62,484 nucleotides of DNA from Sphaerisporangium rufum (GTDB lineage Bacteria; Actinomycetota; Actinomycetes; Streptosporangiales; Streptosporangiaceae), in assembly GCF_016863395.1 (NCBI RefSeq), contig NZ_BOOU01000089.1:1-62484 (forward strand), written 5' to 3'. The translations under genes and the position numbers were made by a program. Shown piece after piece: positions 1 to 7,528 of the stretch; the first letter of the stretch is position 1; each line of letters begins with the position of its first letter. The notes beneath the pieces are model-generated. The model was not told the origin of the DNA and did not search any database. It saw nothing but the letters and a program-made list of their open reading frames with translations.

Positions 1-45
1 GGATGGATTCAGGCGCCGCGCCTCGCGCTGATCCGGGGCGGTGAG

Positions 46-753
46 TCAGTCGGGTGGGAGGCCGAGGAGGTGGGCCTGGGTGCGGATCAGGTGGTCGAAG
101 GCGGCCGGGCGGTCGTCCTCGATGACGTTCTTGTACATGCCGAACAGCTCGAAGCTGACGAACCCGTACACGTGCGTCCAGGCGAGCACGGCGCCCAGGA
201 TGACGTCGTCGGGCAGGCCGGTGAAGAACGGGTCGCGGAGCCGGGCCGCGTCCGCCGCGAACTCCACCGGGGCCGGCGGCAGGCCGGGGGGCGGGGACAG
301 CCGGCCGGCCTGGTGGGCGTCGCGCAGGATGCCGCCCATCACGATGCCGTCGCGGGCGGCCGGTGCGGCGGTGTCCTGCGGGGCGACGTAGCCGGGGACG
401 GGGGAGCCGTGGATCAGCGCGTACTCGTGCGGGTGGGCCAGTGCCCAGGCGCGGACCGCGCGGCAGGCGGTCAGCCAGCGTTCCAGGTACTGCTCGCGGG
501 GCACCTTGGCCTCGGTCAGCTCCACGGCGGAGCCGACCGCGTCGAAGGCGTCGATGATGAGCGCGGTGAGCAGCTCGTCGCGGCTGGGGAAGTAGCGGTA
601 GATCGCCGAGGAGACCATGCCGAGCTCGCGGGCGACCGCGCGCAGCGACAGCCCGGCGGCGCCCTCGGCGGCGAGCTGCCGCCGCGCCTCGTCCTTGATC
701 TCGCCGGTCAGCTCGGCACGGACCCGCTCCCGTGCGGTACGGCCTGCGTTCAT
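46..753 (-). CDS. TetR-family transcriptional repressor with WHG-type C-terminal domain
   Basis: Seen: 235 residues. The N-terminal helix-turn-helix includes SLRAVARELGMVSSAIYRYF followed by PSRDELL, the usual end of a TetR DNA-binding domain. The C-terminal half carries W..., HPHEYALIHG, the spacing of the WHG ligand domain common in actinobacterial TetR proteins. I chose the ATG at 753 rather than upstream in-frame starts. A -10-like TACAGT (765-760, minus strand) ends six bases before it, which suggests a leaderless mRNA. A palindrome at 786-799, near the -35 region, resembles the two operators at 2416-2464. I infer that it represses itself and the 2493-3814 operon. The ligand is unknown. 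Family assignment is secure; the regulon is an inference. Confidence 0.9.
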   Translation of the reverse strand: MNAGRTARERVRAELTGEIKDEARRQLAAEGAAGLSLRAVARELGMVSSAIYRYFPSRDELLTALIIDAFDAVGSAVELTEAKVPREQYLERWLTACRAVRAWALAHPHEYALIHGSPVPGYVAPQDTAAPAARDGIVMGGILRDAHQAGRLSPPPGLPPAPVEFAADAARLRDPFFTGLPDDVILGAVLAWTHVYGFVSFELFGMYKNVIEDDRPAAFDHLIRTQAHLLGLPPD

Positions 754-785
754 CCGGCCACTGTACCAGAGCGCCGCCACGAGAT

Positions 786-799
786 GAGAGCACCGCTCC
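786..799. promoter_or_regulatory. Probable TetR operator at the TetR promoter
   Basis: GAGAGCACCGCTCC differs by two substitutions from the 14-base operator at 2416-2429. It lies 33 bases upstream of the TetR start codon and touches the -35 region implied by TACAGT at 765-760. It is an imperfect palindrome, as expected for a dimeric repressor. Confidence 0.6.
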
Positions 800-932
800 A
801 GCCCGGGTGGCACGGGGCCTGGAACGTCCGGCTTCGGGAGATCCTCCTCGGCCTCGGTGAGCAGAGGAGGCTTGCCTTGACGCCGATGGCAGGGTTCTAC
901 CGTGATCGCGGGCTCCGACTTCAAGGACGACG

Positions 933-1793
933 ATGAAATTCGCGATCAGTTGCTCCACCGCCGACGCCGTCGACCCCGGCCGGTTGGTGGCCTACGCCAG
1001 GCACGCCGACGACTGCGGCTTCGAGGGCTTCTACCTGCCCGAGCACATCATGCTCTATCCAGGCGCCGCGGTCGGCGGCTTCGAGTTCCCGCCGGCGCTG
1101 CCCTACCCCGACCCGCTCGACTGCCTGGCCTTCGTCGCGGCCGCCACCCGGCGCATCCTGCTCGGCACCGCCGTGCTGCTGGTGCCGTACCACCACCCGG
1201 TGGTCCTCGCCAAGCGGCTGGCGACCGTCGACGTGCTGTCCGGCGGCCGGATGCGGCTGCTCACCGTGGGCCTGGGCACCCTGCCCGGCGAGGCCGCCGC
1301 GGTGGGGGTGGACTTCGCCACCCGCGGCCGGCGGGCCGACGAGGCGATCGACGTGCTGCGGCTGCTCTGGGCGGGCGACGAGGCCGGCGTGAGCTTCGCC
1401 GGCGAGTTCTTCGCCTTCGACCAGGCGTGCGTCTATCCCAAGCCGCACGGCGGCACCGGCCTGCCGGTCCACGTCGGCGGGTCCAGCCGGGCGGCCGCGC
1501 GCCGGGCCGGACGCCGCGGCGACGGCTACTTTCCCGGCGGCATGCTCACACCGGCCGAACGCGAACTCCAGTGGGAGTTGGTCCGTGACTCCGCCGCGGC
1601 GGCCGGCCGGGACCCCGGCGCGCTGGACTACACGCGCTGGGGGTCGATGGACATCACCGCCGAGCGGGTCGAGACGCTGGCCGCCCAGGGCGTCACCCGC
1701 GTCGTGGTGTCGCCCACCGAGACCGATCCGGCCCGCCGGCAGGACGAGATGTCCGCCTTCGCCCAGCGCTTCGCGCTGCCCGCCCTTTCCTGA
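933..1793 (+). CDS. LLM-class (luciferase-like) F420-dependent oxidoreductase
   Basis: Seen: 286 residues with the luciferase-like TIM-barrel pattern: an N-terminal strand MKFAIS, GFEGFYLPEH in the second strand/helix, LGTAVLLVPYHHPVVLAKRL in the middle, DVLSGGRMRL, and a GGSSRAAARRAGRRGDGYFP block. Such actinobacterial proteins usually use reduced F420 (some FMN) to reduce or oxidise small organic substrates in the cytoplasm. The substrate cannot be read from sequence. The ATG has an AAGGACGA ribosome site just upstream. It diverges from the TetR gene, and a TTGACG (877-882) with TACCGT (898-903) may be its weak promoter. No TetR-type operator is seen directly at this promoter, so control by that repressor is possible only through the shared 180-base intergenic space. 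Confidence 0.85.
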   Translation: MKFAISCSTADAVDPGRLVAYARHADDCGFEGFYLPEHIMLYPGAAVGGFEFPPALPYPDPLDCLAFVAAATRRILLGTAVLLVPYHHPVVLAKRLATVDVLSGGRMRLLTVGLGTLPGEAAAVGVDFATRGRRADEAIDVLRLLWAGDEAGVSFAGEFFAFDQACVYPKPHGGTGLPVHVGGSSRAAARRAGRRGDGYFPGGMLTPAERELQWELVRDSAAAAGRDPGALDYTRWGSMDITAERVETLAAQGVTRVVVSPTETDPARRQDEMSAFAQRFALPALS

Positions 1794-1811
1794 TCGCCGG
1801 CCGCCCGATCC

Positions 1812-1836
1812 GCGCCCGATCCGCCGATCCGGGCGC
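1812..1836. terminator. Bidirectional hairpin between convergent genes
   Basis: GCGCCCGATC pairs with GATC-C-GGGCGC across a four-base loop, with a single bulged C. It sits in the 45 bases between the convergent oxidoreductase and acetyltransferase genes. There is no U-tract, as is usual in high-GC actinomycetes. Confidence 0.55.
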
Positions 1837-1838
1837 CC

Positions 1839-2357
1839 TCAGACCGGGGGGTCGGTGCGGAGGAGGCTGTAGGTGACGCCGTCGCGCCAGGCTCCGTCCC
1901 GCCAGGCGCACGAGCGGGTCACGCCTTCCCGGACGAACCCGGCCTTCTCCAGGGCCCGCTGCTCGGCGATGTTCTCCACCTCGGTGTCGGCCTCGATCCG
2001 GTGCACCAGCGTGTGCGCGAACAGGTAGCGGGCGATCAGCCGGTGGGCCTGCGTGCCGTACCCGTGGCCCCGGGCCTCCGGCAGCATCCCGATGCCGATC
2101 GACAGGTTGGTGGAGGCCGTCGTCCGATGGATGGTGCGCCAGGTCACGAAGCCCAGGCTCTCGGCCGCGCGGACGACCATCAGGGTGCCCTGCTCGGGGT
2201 GCAGTAGCCCGTTCTCCTCCCACCGCCGCCGCCAGGCGCGTACGTCGCGCCAGCCGAACCAGGCGAACTCCCCGGTCCGTTCCGGGTTCACCTGCAGGTC
2301 CTCGATCGTCGCCAGGTCGTCTTCGCGCACCGGGCGCAGTGCCACGTCTTCGCTCAC
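1839..2357 (-). CDS. GNAT-family N-acetyltransferase (RimJ/RimL type)
   Basis: Seen: 172 residues covering a complete GNAT domain. These include VALRPVREDDLATI at the N-terminus, the acetyl-CoA loop region MLPEARGHGYGTQAHRLIAR (R/Q-x-x-G-x-G/A type) and the RimJ/RimL signature HRIEADTEVENIAEQRALEK ending in AGFVREG. Known for the family: transfer of an acetyl group from acetyl-CoA to an amine, often a protein N-terminus or a small amine. The acceptor here is unknown. The likely start is GTG at 2357, and no strong ribosome site is visible. It is convergent with the oxidoreductase at 933-1793 and divergent from the operator-controlled operon at 2493, so it may or may not share that regulation. 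Confidence 0.88.
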   Translation of the reverse strand: MSEDVALRPVREDDLATIEDLQVNPERTGEFAWFGWRDVRAWRRRWEENGLLHPEQGTLMVVRAAESLGFVTWRTIHRTTASTNLSIGIGMLPEARGHGYGTQAHRLIARYLFAHTLVHRIEADTEVENIAEQRALEKAGFVREGVTRSCAWRDGAWRDGVTYSLLRTDPPV

Positions 2358-2415
2358 TTCTCGATCATGCCGCCGGCCGGCCGGTCACGCGCATCCCGGA
2401 GCGCCTGAACTATGC

Positions 2416-2464
2416 GAGAGCACTGCTCTTGACATCGGCACTCCGTTTGGAGAGCATTGCTCTC
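2416..2464 (+). promoter_or_regulatory. Twin 15-bp palindromic operators flanking a promoter
   Basis: Two copies of GAGAGCA-N-TGCTCT(C/T) lie at 2416-2430 and 2450-2464, with centres 34 bases apart. A consensus -35 TTGACA (2429-2434) starts inside the first copy, and the -10 region (about 2452-2457, GAGCAT) falls inside the second. A repressor bound here would block both promoter elements. A two-mismatch copy occurs at 786-799 before the TetR gene, so that protein is the likely ligand. Confidence 0.75.
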
Positions 2465-2492
2465 AGAACGAAGCGCTGCACAAGGATGGTCG

Positions 2493-2840
2493 ATGATGCT
2501 GACGATGGCCAAGAACGCCAATCTGGCCGTGATGTTCTTCCTGGAGCTCGGGGTCTACCTGGCCGTCGGCTACTGGGGGTTCACCACCGGGGGTAACTGG
2601 CCGCTCCGGCTGCTGCTCGGCATCGGCGGGCCGGCGCTGATGGCCGGCCTGTGGGCGTTCTTCGGCTCACCCAAGGCGACCTTCCCGCTGCGCGGGGCCG
2701 GCCGGGTGCTGCTGGAGATCGGCTGGTTCGGCGCCGGCGTCGCCGCGGCGGCCGCCGCCGGTCTGATCACCGTCTCGGCCGTGTTCGCCGCCGTCTTCGC
2801 CGCCAACGCGCTGCTGCGCATCCTCTGGCACCAGATCTGA
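2493..2840 (+). CDS. Small integral membrane protein, YrdB/DUF2568 family
   Basis: Seen: 115 residues and about four hydrophobic helices, including NLAVMFFLELGVYLAVGYWG, LRLLLGIGGPALMAGLWAFF, a basic PKATFPLRGAGR loop, then LLEIGWFGAGVAAAAAAGLI and a last helix. The order and the E-L-G-V-Y and FGSPKA motifs match DUF2568 (YrdB), whose function is unknown. The ATG at 2493 (or 2496, 2505) is preferred because earlier in-frame starts overlap the second operator. It is the first gene of a two-gene unit with the SDR at 2879, 38 bases downstream, behind the twin operators. By position it is induced when the TetR ligand is present. Confidence 0.8.
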   Translation: MMLTMAKNANLAVMFFLELGVYLAVGYWGFTTGGNWPLRLLLGIGGPALMAGLWAFFGSPKATFPLRGAGRVLLEIGWFGAGVAAAAAAGLITVSAVFAAVFAANALLRILWHQI

Positions 2841-2878
2841 CCGCTCGACGGACGACTCGACAAGCGAGGAGAAACACC

Positions 2879-3814
2879 ATGGGCAAGCACGTCATCATCG
2901 GCGCCGGTCAGGTCGGCGGGCGGCTCGCGGAGCTGCTGGCCGACGCGGGGCACGAGATCGTCGTGGTCACCCGCTCGGGTTCCGGCCCGGTCCGGCCGGA
3001 GGTGACCCGGGTCGCGGCCGACGCCGCGGACGCCGAGCGCCTCGCCAAGCTCACCGCCGGCGCCGACGCCCTCTACAACTGCGTGAACCCGCCGTACCAC
3101 CGCTGGCCGCGTGACTGGCCGCCGATGGCCACGGCGATGCTCGGCGCCGCCGAGCGTGGCGGCGCCGCGCTGGTCATCCTGGGCAACCTGTACGGGTACG
3201 GCCCGGTGGACGGGCTGATGACCGAGGAGACGCCGCTGGCCGCGCCCGGCGTCAAGGGCCGGGTGCGGGTCCGGATGTGGCAGGACGCGCTCGCCGCGCA
3301 CCGGGCGGGCCGGGTGCGGGTCACCGAGGTCCGCGGCTCGGACTACTTCGGCCCCGGCCAGCACCCGCAGCAGTCGGTGGGCGGCATGGTGATCGGACCG
3401 GTGGTCGCCGGCCGGCCGGTGCGGCTCCCGGTCGACCCGGACCTGCCGCACACCGCGACCTACCTGCCGGACGTGGCCCGCGCGCTGATGATCGCGGGGA
3501 CCGACGAGCGGGCCTACGGCCGCGCCTGGCACGTGCCGAGCCCGCCGGCCTGGACCATCCGGCGGATCGCCGAGCGGACCGCGGCCATCGCCGGGGCGCC
3601 CGCGCCGCGCATCTCGGTCGTCCCGCACCTGGTGATGCGCGCGATCGGGCTGGTCTCGCCGCAGCTGCGGGAGATGGAGGAGACCCGCTACCAGTGGGTC
3701 CGCCCGTACGTGATGGACTCCACCGCGTTCACCGAGACCTTCGGGATGGCCGCCACCCCCATGGAGCGGGCCCTCGAGGAGACGATCGCCTGGGTCCGCG
3801 CCCAGCCGGCCTGA
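2879..3814 (+). CDS. NAD(P)-binding atypical short-chain dehydrogenase / epimerase-like protein
   Basis: Seen: 311 residues beginning MGKHVIIGAGQVGGRLAELL, with a G-x-G-x-x-G dinucleotide loop at residues 8-13. It continues with an acidic-strand region and a VADAADAERL segment, then LVILGNLYGYGP and a C-terminal substrate half with DVARALMIAG. It resembles atypical SDR/NAD-dependent epimerases. I do not see a clear Y-x-x-x-K catalytic pair, so it may bind cofactor and use another residue, or act as a reductase of an unknown kind. The ATG follows GAGGAGAAACACC, a strong ribosome site. It is co-transcribed with the DUF2568 gene and so probably belongs to the TetR regulon of the first gene in the window. 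Confidence 0.82.
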   Translation: MGKHVIIGAGQVGGRLAELLADAGHEIVVVTRSGSGPVRPEVTRVAADAADAERLAKLTAGADALYNCVNPPYHRWPRDWPPMATAMLGAAERGGAALVILGNLYGYGPVDGLMTEETPLAAPGVKGRVRVRMWQDALAAHRAGRVRVTEVRGSDYFGPGQHPQQSVGGMVIGPVVAGRPVRLPVDPDLPHTATYLPDVARALMIAGTDERAYGRAWHVPSPPAWTIRRIAERTAAIAGAPAPRISVVPHLVMRAIGLVSPQLREMEETRYQWVRPYVMDSTAFTETFGMAATPMERALEETIAWVRAQPA

Positions 3815-3824
3815 CCTCTGCCGC

Positions 3825-3848
3825 CCCCGGCCCGATCCCGGGCCGGGG
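3825..3848. terminator. Strong hairpin between convergent genes
   Basis: A perfect 10-bp stem, CCCCGGCCCG against CGGGCCGGGG with the loop ATCC, lies 10 bases after the SDR stop codon and before the convergent epimerase gene. It is placed to terminate both. Confidence 0.65.
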
Positions 3849-3930
3849 ACGGTTTCGGACGCGGACGCCGGTGGCGCGACAGGATGACGGGCGCCTGGTC
3901 GCTCGCCGGTAGGGCGGCCATCCGGGGAGG

Positions 3931-4875
3931 TCAGCGGGGGTGGCCGGCGCGGAGCCAGGACAGGTAATGGGTGACGGCCTGGTCCAGGTCGTGGCCGGGG
4001 GCGTATCCGGTGTCGGCGCGCAGCCGGTCGATCGACAGGGGAGCGCCGAGCGGGTGGCCGCCGCCCCCGTCGGTCAGGACGGGGTCCGCACCGGGCACGG
4101 CGCGGGCCAGCGCGGCGGCCAGCTCCCGGTTGGTGGTGACCCGGCCGCTCGCCACGTTGTAGGTCCGGTGGCACAGCTCGGGCGCGGTCTGCAGCAGCGC
4201 GAGCGCCCGCCCGCAGTCCGGGGCGTACATCATGTCGATGCCCGCGGCGGCCGCGGGTGGCGGGCACGGCGCTCCGCCGGCCGCCGCGTGTACCAGCTGG
4301 GGCGCGGCGAAGAACGGGGAGGACGGTCGGCCGAGCGGGCCCCAGATCGCGCCGATCCGGGCGCACACCATCTCCTGGCCGCCGCTGCCGTCGATGACGG
4401 CGGCGAGGTTCTCCATCGCCTTCTTCGCGGCCGGGATGGCGTGCGGGCTGGCGATCGGGAGCGGCGCGTCCTCGCGGAACGCCGGGGCGCCGGGCCCGGT
4501 GGGGGTGGCGCCGGCGTAGACGCCGATGGAACTGGCCAGCACGACCCGCGGCACCTGCCACGCCTGGGCCGCCTCCAGCACGGTGAGCAGGCCGCGCATG
4601 TTCGCCGCCAGCTCCGGCGCGGCCGGCCCGCCGATGGGCGCGGCGGCCAGGTGCAGGACGCCGGTGATCCGGTGCTGCTCTCCGATGGCGAGCAGGCTCG
4701 CCGGGTCGGTGCAGTCCGCCGTCACGGTCACCGCCCGCCCGCCACGCGCGCCGGTCACCACCGCGGACGGGGCGGCGGGGCGCCGCTGCGCGAGGACACA
4801 GTCGTGGCCCATGTCCAGCAGCGCCCGCGCCGCGTGGGAACCGATGAAACCGAGTCCGCCGGTGACAAGAATCAT
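3931..4875 (-). CDS. NAD-dependent epimerase/dehydratase family protein (extended SDR)
   Basis: Seen: 314 residues starting MILVTGGLGFIGSHAARALL (T-G-x-x-G-F-I-G nucleotide loop), then GVLHLAAAP, VVLASSIGVYAG and a C-terminal RTYNVASGRVTTNRELAAAL substrate region. This is the normal order of an extended SDR. Odd point: at the place of the catalytic Y-x-x-x-K the protein reads AIPAAKKAMEN, so the lysine is present but the tyrosine position appears to be isoleucine. Enzymatic activity on a sugar nucleotide is therefore uncertain. The start is ATG at 4875 with GGAGAAGGCC upstream. It diverges from a MarR gene across two palindromic operators, so repression by that MarR protein is likely. Confidence 0.82.
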   Translation of the reverse strand: MILVTGGLGFIGSHAARALLDMGHDCVLAQRRPAAPSAVVTGARGGRAVTVTADCTDPASLLAIGEQHRITGVLHLAAAPIGGPAAPELAANMRGLLTVLEAAQAWQVPRVVLASSIGVYAGATPTGPGAPAFREDAPLPIASPHAIPAAKKAMENLAAVIDGSGGQEMVCARIGAIWGPLGRPSSPFFAAPQLVHAAAGGAPCPPPAAAAGIDMMYAPDCGRALALLQTAPELCHRTYNVASGRVTTNRELAAALARAVPGADPVLTDGGGGHPLGAPLSIDRLRADTGYAPGHDLDQAVTHYLSWLRAGHPR

Positions 4876-4934
4876 GGCCTTCTCCAGGGGATGGGGGCCG
4901 GACGCCCGCGAACCGGCAGGGCGTCCGGAAAGTC

Positions 4935-4980
4935 GATAGCGTGCTAACGAATCGTACCAGGAAATCGTTAGCGTGCTATC
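4935..4980. promoter_or_regulatory. Pair of mirrored MarR-type operators
   Basis: GATAGCGTGCTAACGA (4935-4950) and TCGTTAGCGTGCTATC (4965-4980) each contain a near-palindromic TAGCGTGCTA core. The two boxes are arranged head to head with 14 bases between them. They occupy the 123-base gap between the divergent epimerase and MarR genes, the classic position for MarR autoregulation plus control of a neighbour. Confidence 0.75.
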
Positions 4981-4998
4981 AATACTTATGATGGCGCG

Positions 4999-5511
4999 AT
5001 GACGGAGGTCCTGAGGCTGTTCACGAAGGCGTCCAAGCTGCTCCGGGCCGCCGCCGACGAGGCGATGAGCGCGCATGGCGTCCGGGTCGGGCAGAACCTC
5101 GTGCTCGAGGTGCTCTGGGAGGAGGACGGGCTCACCCCGGGGGAGGTGGCCGCCCGGATGGGCGTCGCCACCCCGACCATCGTCAACACCGCCACCCGGA
5201 TGGAGGCCGCCGGGCTGCTGGCGCGCCGGCGCGATGCCGCCGACCGGCGCCTGGTCCGGCTGTACCTGACCGAGCGGGCCAGGTCGGCGCGCGGCCCGAT
5301 CGAGGAGGCCCGCCGGCGGCTCACCGAGCACGCCACCGCCACCCTCACCGGCGCCGAGCGCCGTCATCTGGAGAGCGCGCTTCAGAAGATCGTCGACCGG
5401 ATGTCCGCGGCGCCGGCCGGATCGTCCGGGGCGGAGTCGGAAGACGGCGTGCCGGGCGGCGATACGTCCGCCGCCTCCGGCGAATCGGGACGAGGGGCGG
5501 CGGCCGGCTGA
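4999..5511 (+). CDS. MarR-family transcriptional regulator
   Basis: Seen: 170 residues. The winged helix-turn-helix is clear: LTPGEVAARMGVATPTIVNT as helix-turn-helix, then TRMEAAGLLARRRDAADRRL as recognition helix end and wing, with the D-x-R-x-x-x-V/L MarR wing motif. Dimerisation helices follow (SARGPIEEARRRLTEH, ERRHLESALQKIVDRM). A low-complexity Ser/Gly/Ala tail of about 35 residues (APAGSSGAESEDG...) is unusual for the family. Start ATG at 4999. The operators at 4935-4980 lie directly upstream, so it probably represses itself and the divergent epimerase at 3931-4875 until a ligand binds. Confidence 0.92.
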   Translation: MTEVLRLFTKASKLLRAAADEAMSAHGVRVGQNLVLEVLWEEDGLTPGEVAARMGVATPTIVNTATRMEAAGLLARRRDAADRRLVRLYLTERARSARGPIEEARRRLTEHATATLTGAERRHLESALQKIVDRMSAAPAGSSGAESEDGVPGGDTSAASGESGRGAAAG

Positions 5512-5756
5512 GCGGTCCACGGTGTTTGTCGCCGATATCTATCCTTTGGGATGATTTTTCGCGCGATTTGGGGCAGGGGATCCGCGGGCCGGTTGACGAC
5601 CGATCATGCGCCATCCGGGCAGGCCGTGCCGGGCGGACCCGCACCGCGGAGTCGCCGGGAGCCGCGCGGATCTGGGGAGGTCGGACGGCGAACCGGCGCT
5701 GCACCAGGGCGGATTTCCGCATAAGGTGCATGAACGCTGTGCCAAAGGGAGGTCAC

Positions 5757-7337
5757 GTGCCCGGACTGCTTGTTGGGCCGATGCTGCGCTACGTCGACGA
5801 GACGAGCGCGTCCATATGGGTGGAGACCGACGAACCGTGCGAGGTGACCGTCGAGGTCGCCGGCGGCCGGACCGCCGACCGGACGTTCACCGTGCACGGC
5901 CACCACTACGCGATCGTCGATGTCGAGGGGACCGGCGCCTACTCCGTCGAGCTGGACGGGCAGCGGGTGTGGCCGCTCGACGACCAGCCGGAGAGCCGCA
6001 TCTGCCCGCTCGCCGACCTGGAGCGGGTGATGTTCGGCTCCTGCCGGACCACCGTGCCGCACGACGACTACCACCGGCGCACCCACGGGGTGGACGTGCT
6101 GCGCGAGTACGGCCTGCGGCTGATGGCCGGAGACGACATGCCGAGCCTGCTGCTGATGCTCGGCGACCAGGTGTACGCCGACGAGCCGTCCCAGGACATG
6201 ATCGACTACATCAGGTCCCGGCGGCAGGACGGTCCGGAGGAGATCGTCGACTTCGAGGAGTACGCCGAGCTGTACCGGCGGGCCTGGATGGAACCGGTGG
6301 TGCGCTGGCTGCTGTCCACCGTGCCCAGCGCGATGATCTTCGACGACCACGACGTGCGCGACGACTGGAACACCTCGCTGCCCTGGCGCCGCAAGATGGC
6401 CGAGGTGCCGTGGTGGCCGACCCGCATCGTCTCCGCGCTCGGCGCCTACTGGGTCTACCAGCACCTGGGCAACCTGTCCCCGGCCGAGCGGCGCGACGAC
6501 CCGGTGTTCACCAAGATCAAGAATTTCGACGGGGACGCCGGCGTCGAGCTCGACGCGTTCGCCAGGCTGGCCGACGAGGACCCGACCACCAACCGGTGGA
6601 GCTACACCCGCGACGTCGGGCGCAACCGGCTGATCATGCTGGACACCCGGTGCGCCCGGCGGCTCACCCCCGGCGACCGCAGCATGCTGGACGACGACGA
6701 GTGGGACTGGTTCACCGAGGTGGCGGCCGGCGACGTCGACCACCTGCTCATCGGCTCCTCGGTCCCGGTGTTCCTGCCGGCCGGCATCTTCGACGTGGAG
6801 AGCTGGAACGAGGCGGTCGCCGACGGCGCCTGGGGGCGCCGCATGATCAAGGTGGGCGAGAAGATCCGCCAGGGCATGGACCTGGAGCACTGGGGGGCGT
6901 TCCGCGCCTCGTTCGAACGGCTCAGCGCGGTGCTCGCCGAGGTGGCCGAGGGGCGGCGCGGCCGGGCGCCCGCCACCATCGTGCTGCTGTCGGGTGACGT
7001 GCACTACTCCTACCTGGCGGCGGCGGCCCGGCCGGAGCACGACCTGGACCGCGCCCGCATCTACCAGGCGGTCTGCTCGCCGATCCGCAACCCGCTGAGC
7101 CGCACGCTGCGACTGGCCAACGTCATCGGCTCGTTCGGGGTGGCCAGCCTGGTCGGCGGGGTGCTGGCCAGGACCGCCAAGCTGCCCCGCCGGGTACTGC
7201 GCTGGAAGATCACCGAGGGGCCGTGGTTCCCGAACGCGCTGGCGTCCCTGGAGCTGGACGGCCGGTCGGCGGAAGTGCGCTGGTACACCGCGCGGACGGA
7301 GTTCGAGGACCTGGCCCAGGTGAAACTGACGTCCTGA
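5757..7337 (+). CDS. PhoD-like metallophosphatase (alkaline phosphatase D family)
   Basis: Seen: 526 residues. An N-terminal beta-sandwich-like segment (about 1-85: VGPMLRYVDETSASIWVETD) precedes the PhoD core with VMFGSCRTT, LLLMLGDQVYADEPS, IFDDHDVRDDWNTS, RLIMLDTR and LLSGDVHYSYLA. The metal ligands of the family lie in the G-D-Q-V-Y, D-D-H-D and G-D-V-H-Y motifs. I see no signal peptide and no twin-arginine motif, so unlike classical secreted PhoD it is probably cytoplasmic. The GTG at 5757 is preferred because AAAGGGAGGT lies just upstream; an ATG at 5730 is the alternative. The stop codon lies inside a 27-bp tandem duplication. The 245 bases before it hold no other gene I can support. 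Confidence 0.85.
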   Translation: MPGLLVGPMLRYVDETSASIWVETDEPCEVTVEVAGGRTADRTFTVHGHHYAIVDVEGTGAYSVELDGQRVWPLDDQPESRICPLADLERVMFGSCRTTVPHDDYHRRTHGVDVLREYGLRLMAGDDMPSLLLMLGDQVYADEPSQDMIDYIRSRRQDGPEEIVDFEEYAELYRRAWMEPVVRWLLSTVPSAMIFDDHDVRDDWNTSLPWRRKMAEVPWWPTRIVSALGAYWVYQHLGNLSPAERRDDPVFTKIKNFDGDAGVELDAFARLADEDPTTNRWSYTRDVGRNRLIMLDTRCARRLTPGDRSMLDDDEWDWFTEVAAGDVDHLLIGSSVPVFLPAGIFDVESWNEAVADGAWGRRMIKVGEKIRQGMDLEHWGAFRASFERLSAVLAEVAEGRRGRAPATIVLLSGDVHYSYLAAAARPEHDLDRARIYQAVCSPIRNPLSRTLRLANVIGSFGVASLVGGVLARTAKLPRRVLRWKITEGPWFPNALASLELDGRSAEVRWYTARTEFEDLAQVKLTS

Positions 7338-7367
7338 GCGGCCCAGGTGAAACTGACGTACTGAGCG
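7314..7367 (+). repeat. 27-bp tandem duplication spanning the phosphatase stop codon
   Basis: Copies at 7314-7340 and 7341-7367 are identical except for C7333 versus A7360. Each contains GCCCAGGTGAAACTGACG and the TGA. The second copy would encode the same last residues in frame with the first if the first stop were absent. Confidence 0.9.
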
Positions 7368-7380
7368 CCGGCCGCCCCGG

Positions 7381-7420
7381 GCGGATACGGCCGGCCTTCC
7401 GTAGGCCCGGCCGTATCCGC
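7381..7420. terminator. 14-bp perfect stem hairpin between convergent genes
   Basis: GCGGATACGGCCGG (7381-7394) is exactly complementary to CCGGCCGTATCCGC (7407-7420), with a 12-base loop. It lies between the convergent phosphatase and rocD genes and can act in both directions. Confidence 0.7.
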
Positions 7421-7449
7421 GACCGCGGGCCCCGCGGGCCCGTCCGGCC

Positions 7450-7497
7450 GTGCCGGTCGTGCGTGCCGGTCGTGCGTGCCGGTCGTGCGTGCCGGTC
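7450..7497. repeat. 13-bp direct repeat array
   Basis: Three exact copies of GTGCCGGTCGTGC at 7450-7462, 7463-7475 and 7476-7488 are followed by a partial fourth. They lie in the convergent spacer just beyond the rocD 3' end. No function is apparent. Confidence 0.85.
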
Positions 7498-7528
7498 CGG
7501 GCAGGCCGGTCCGAACGCGGCGCCGCCG

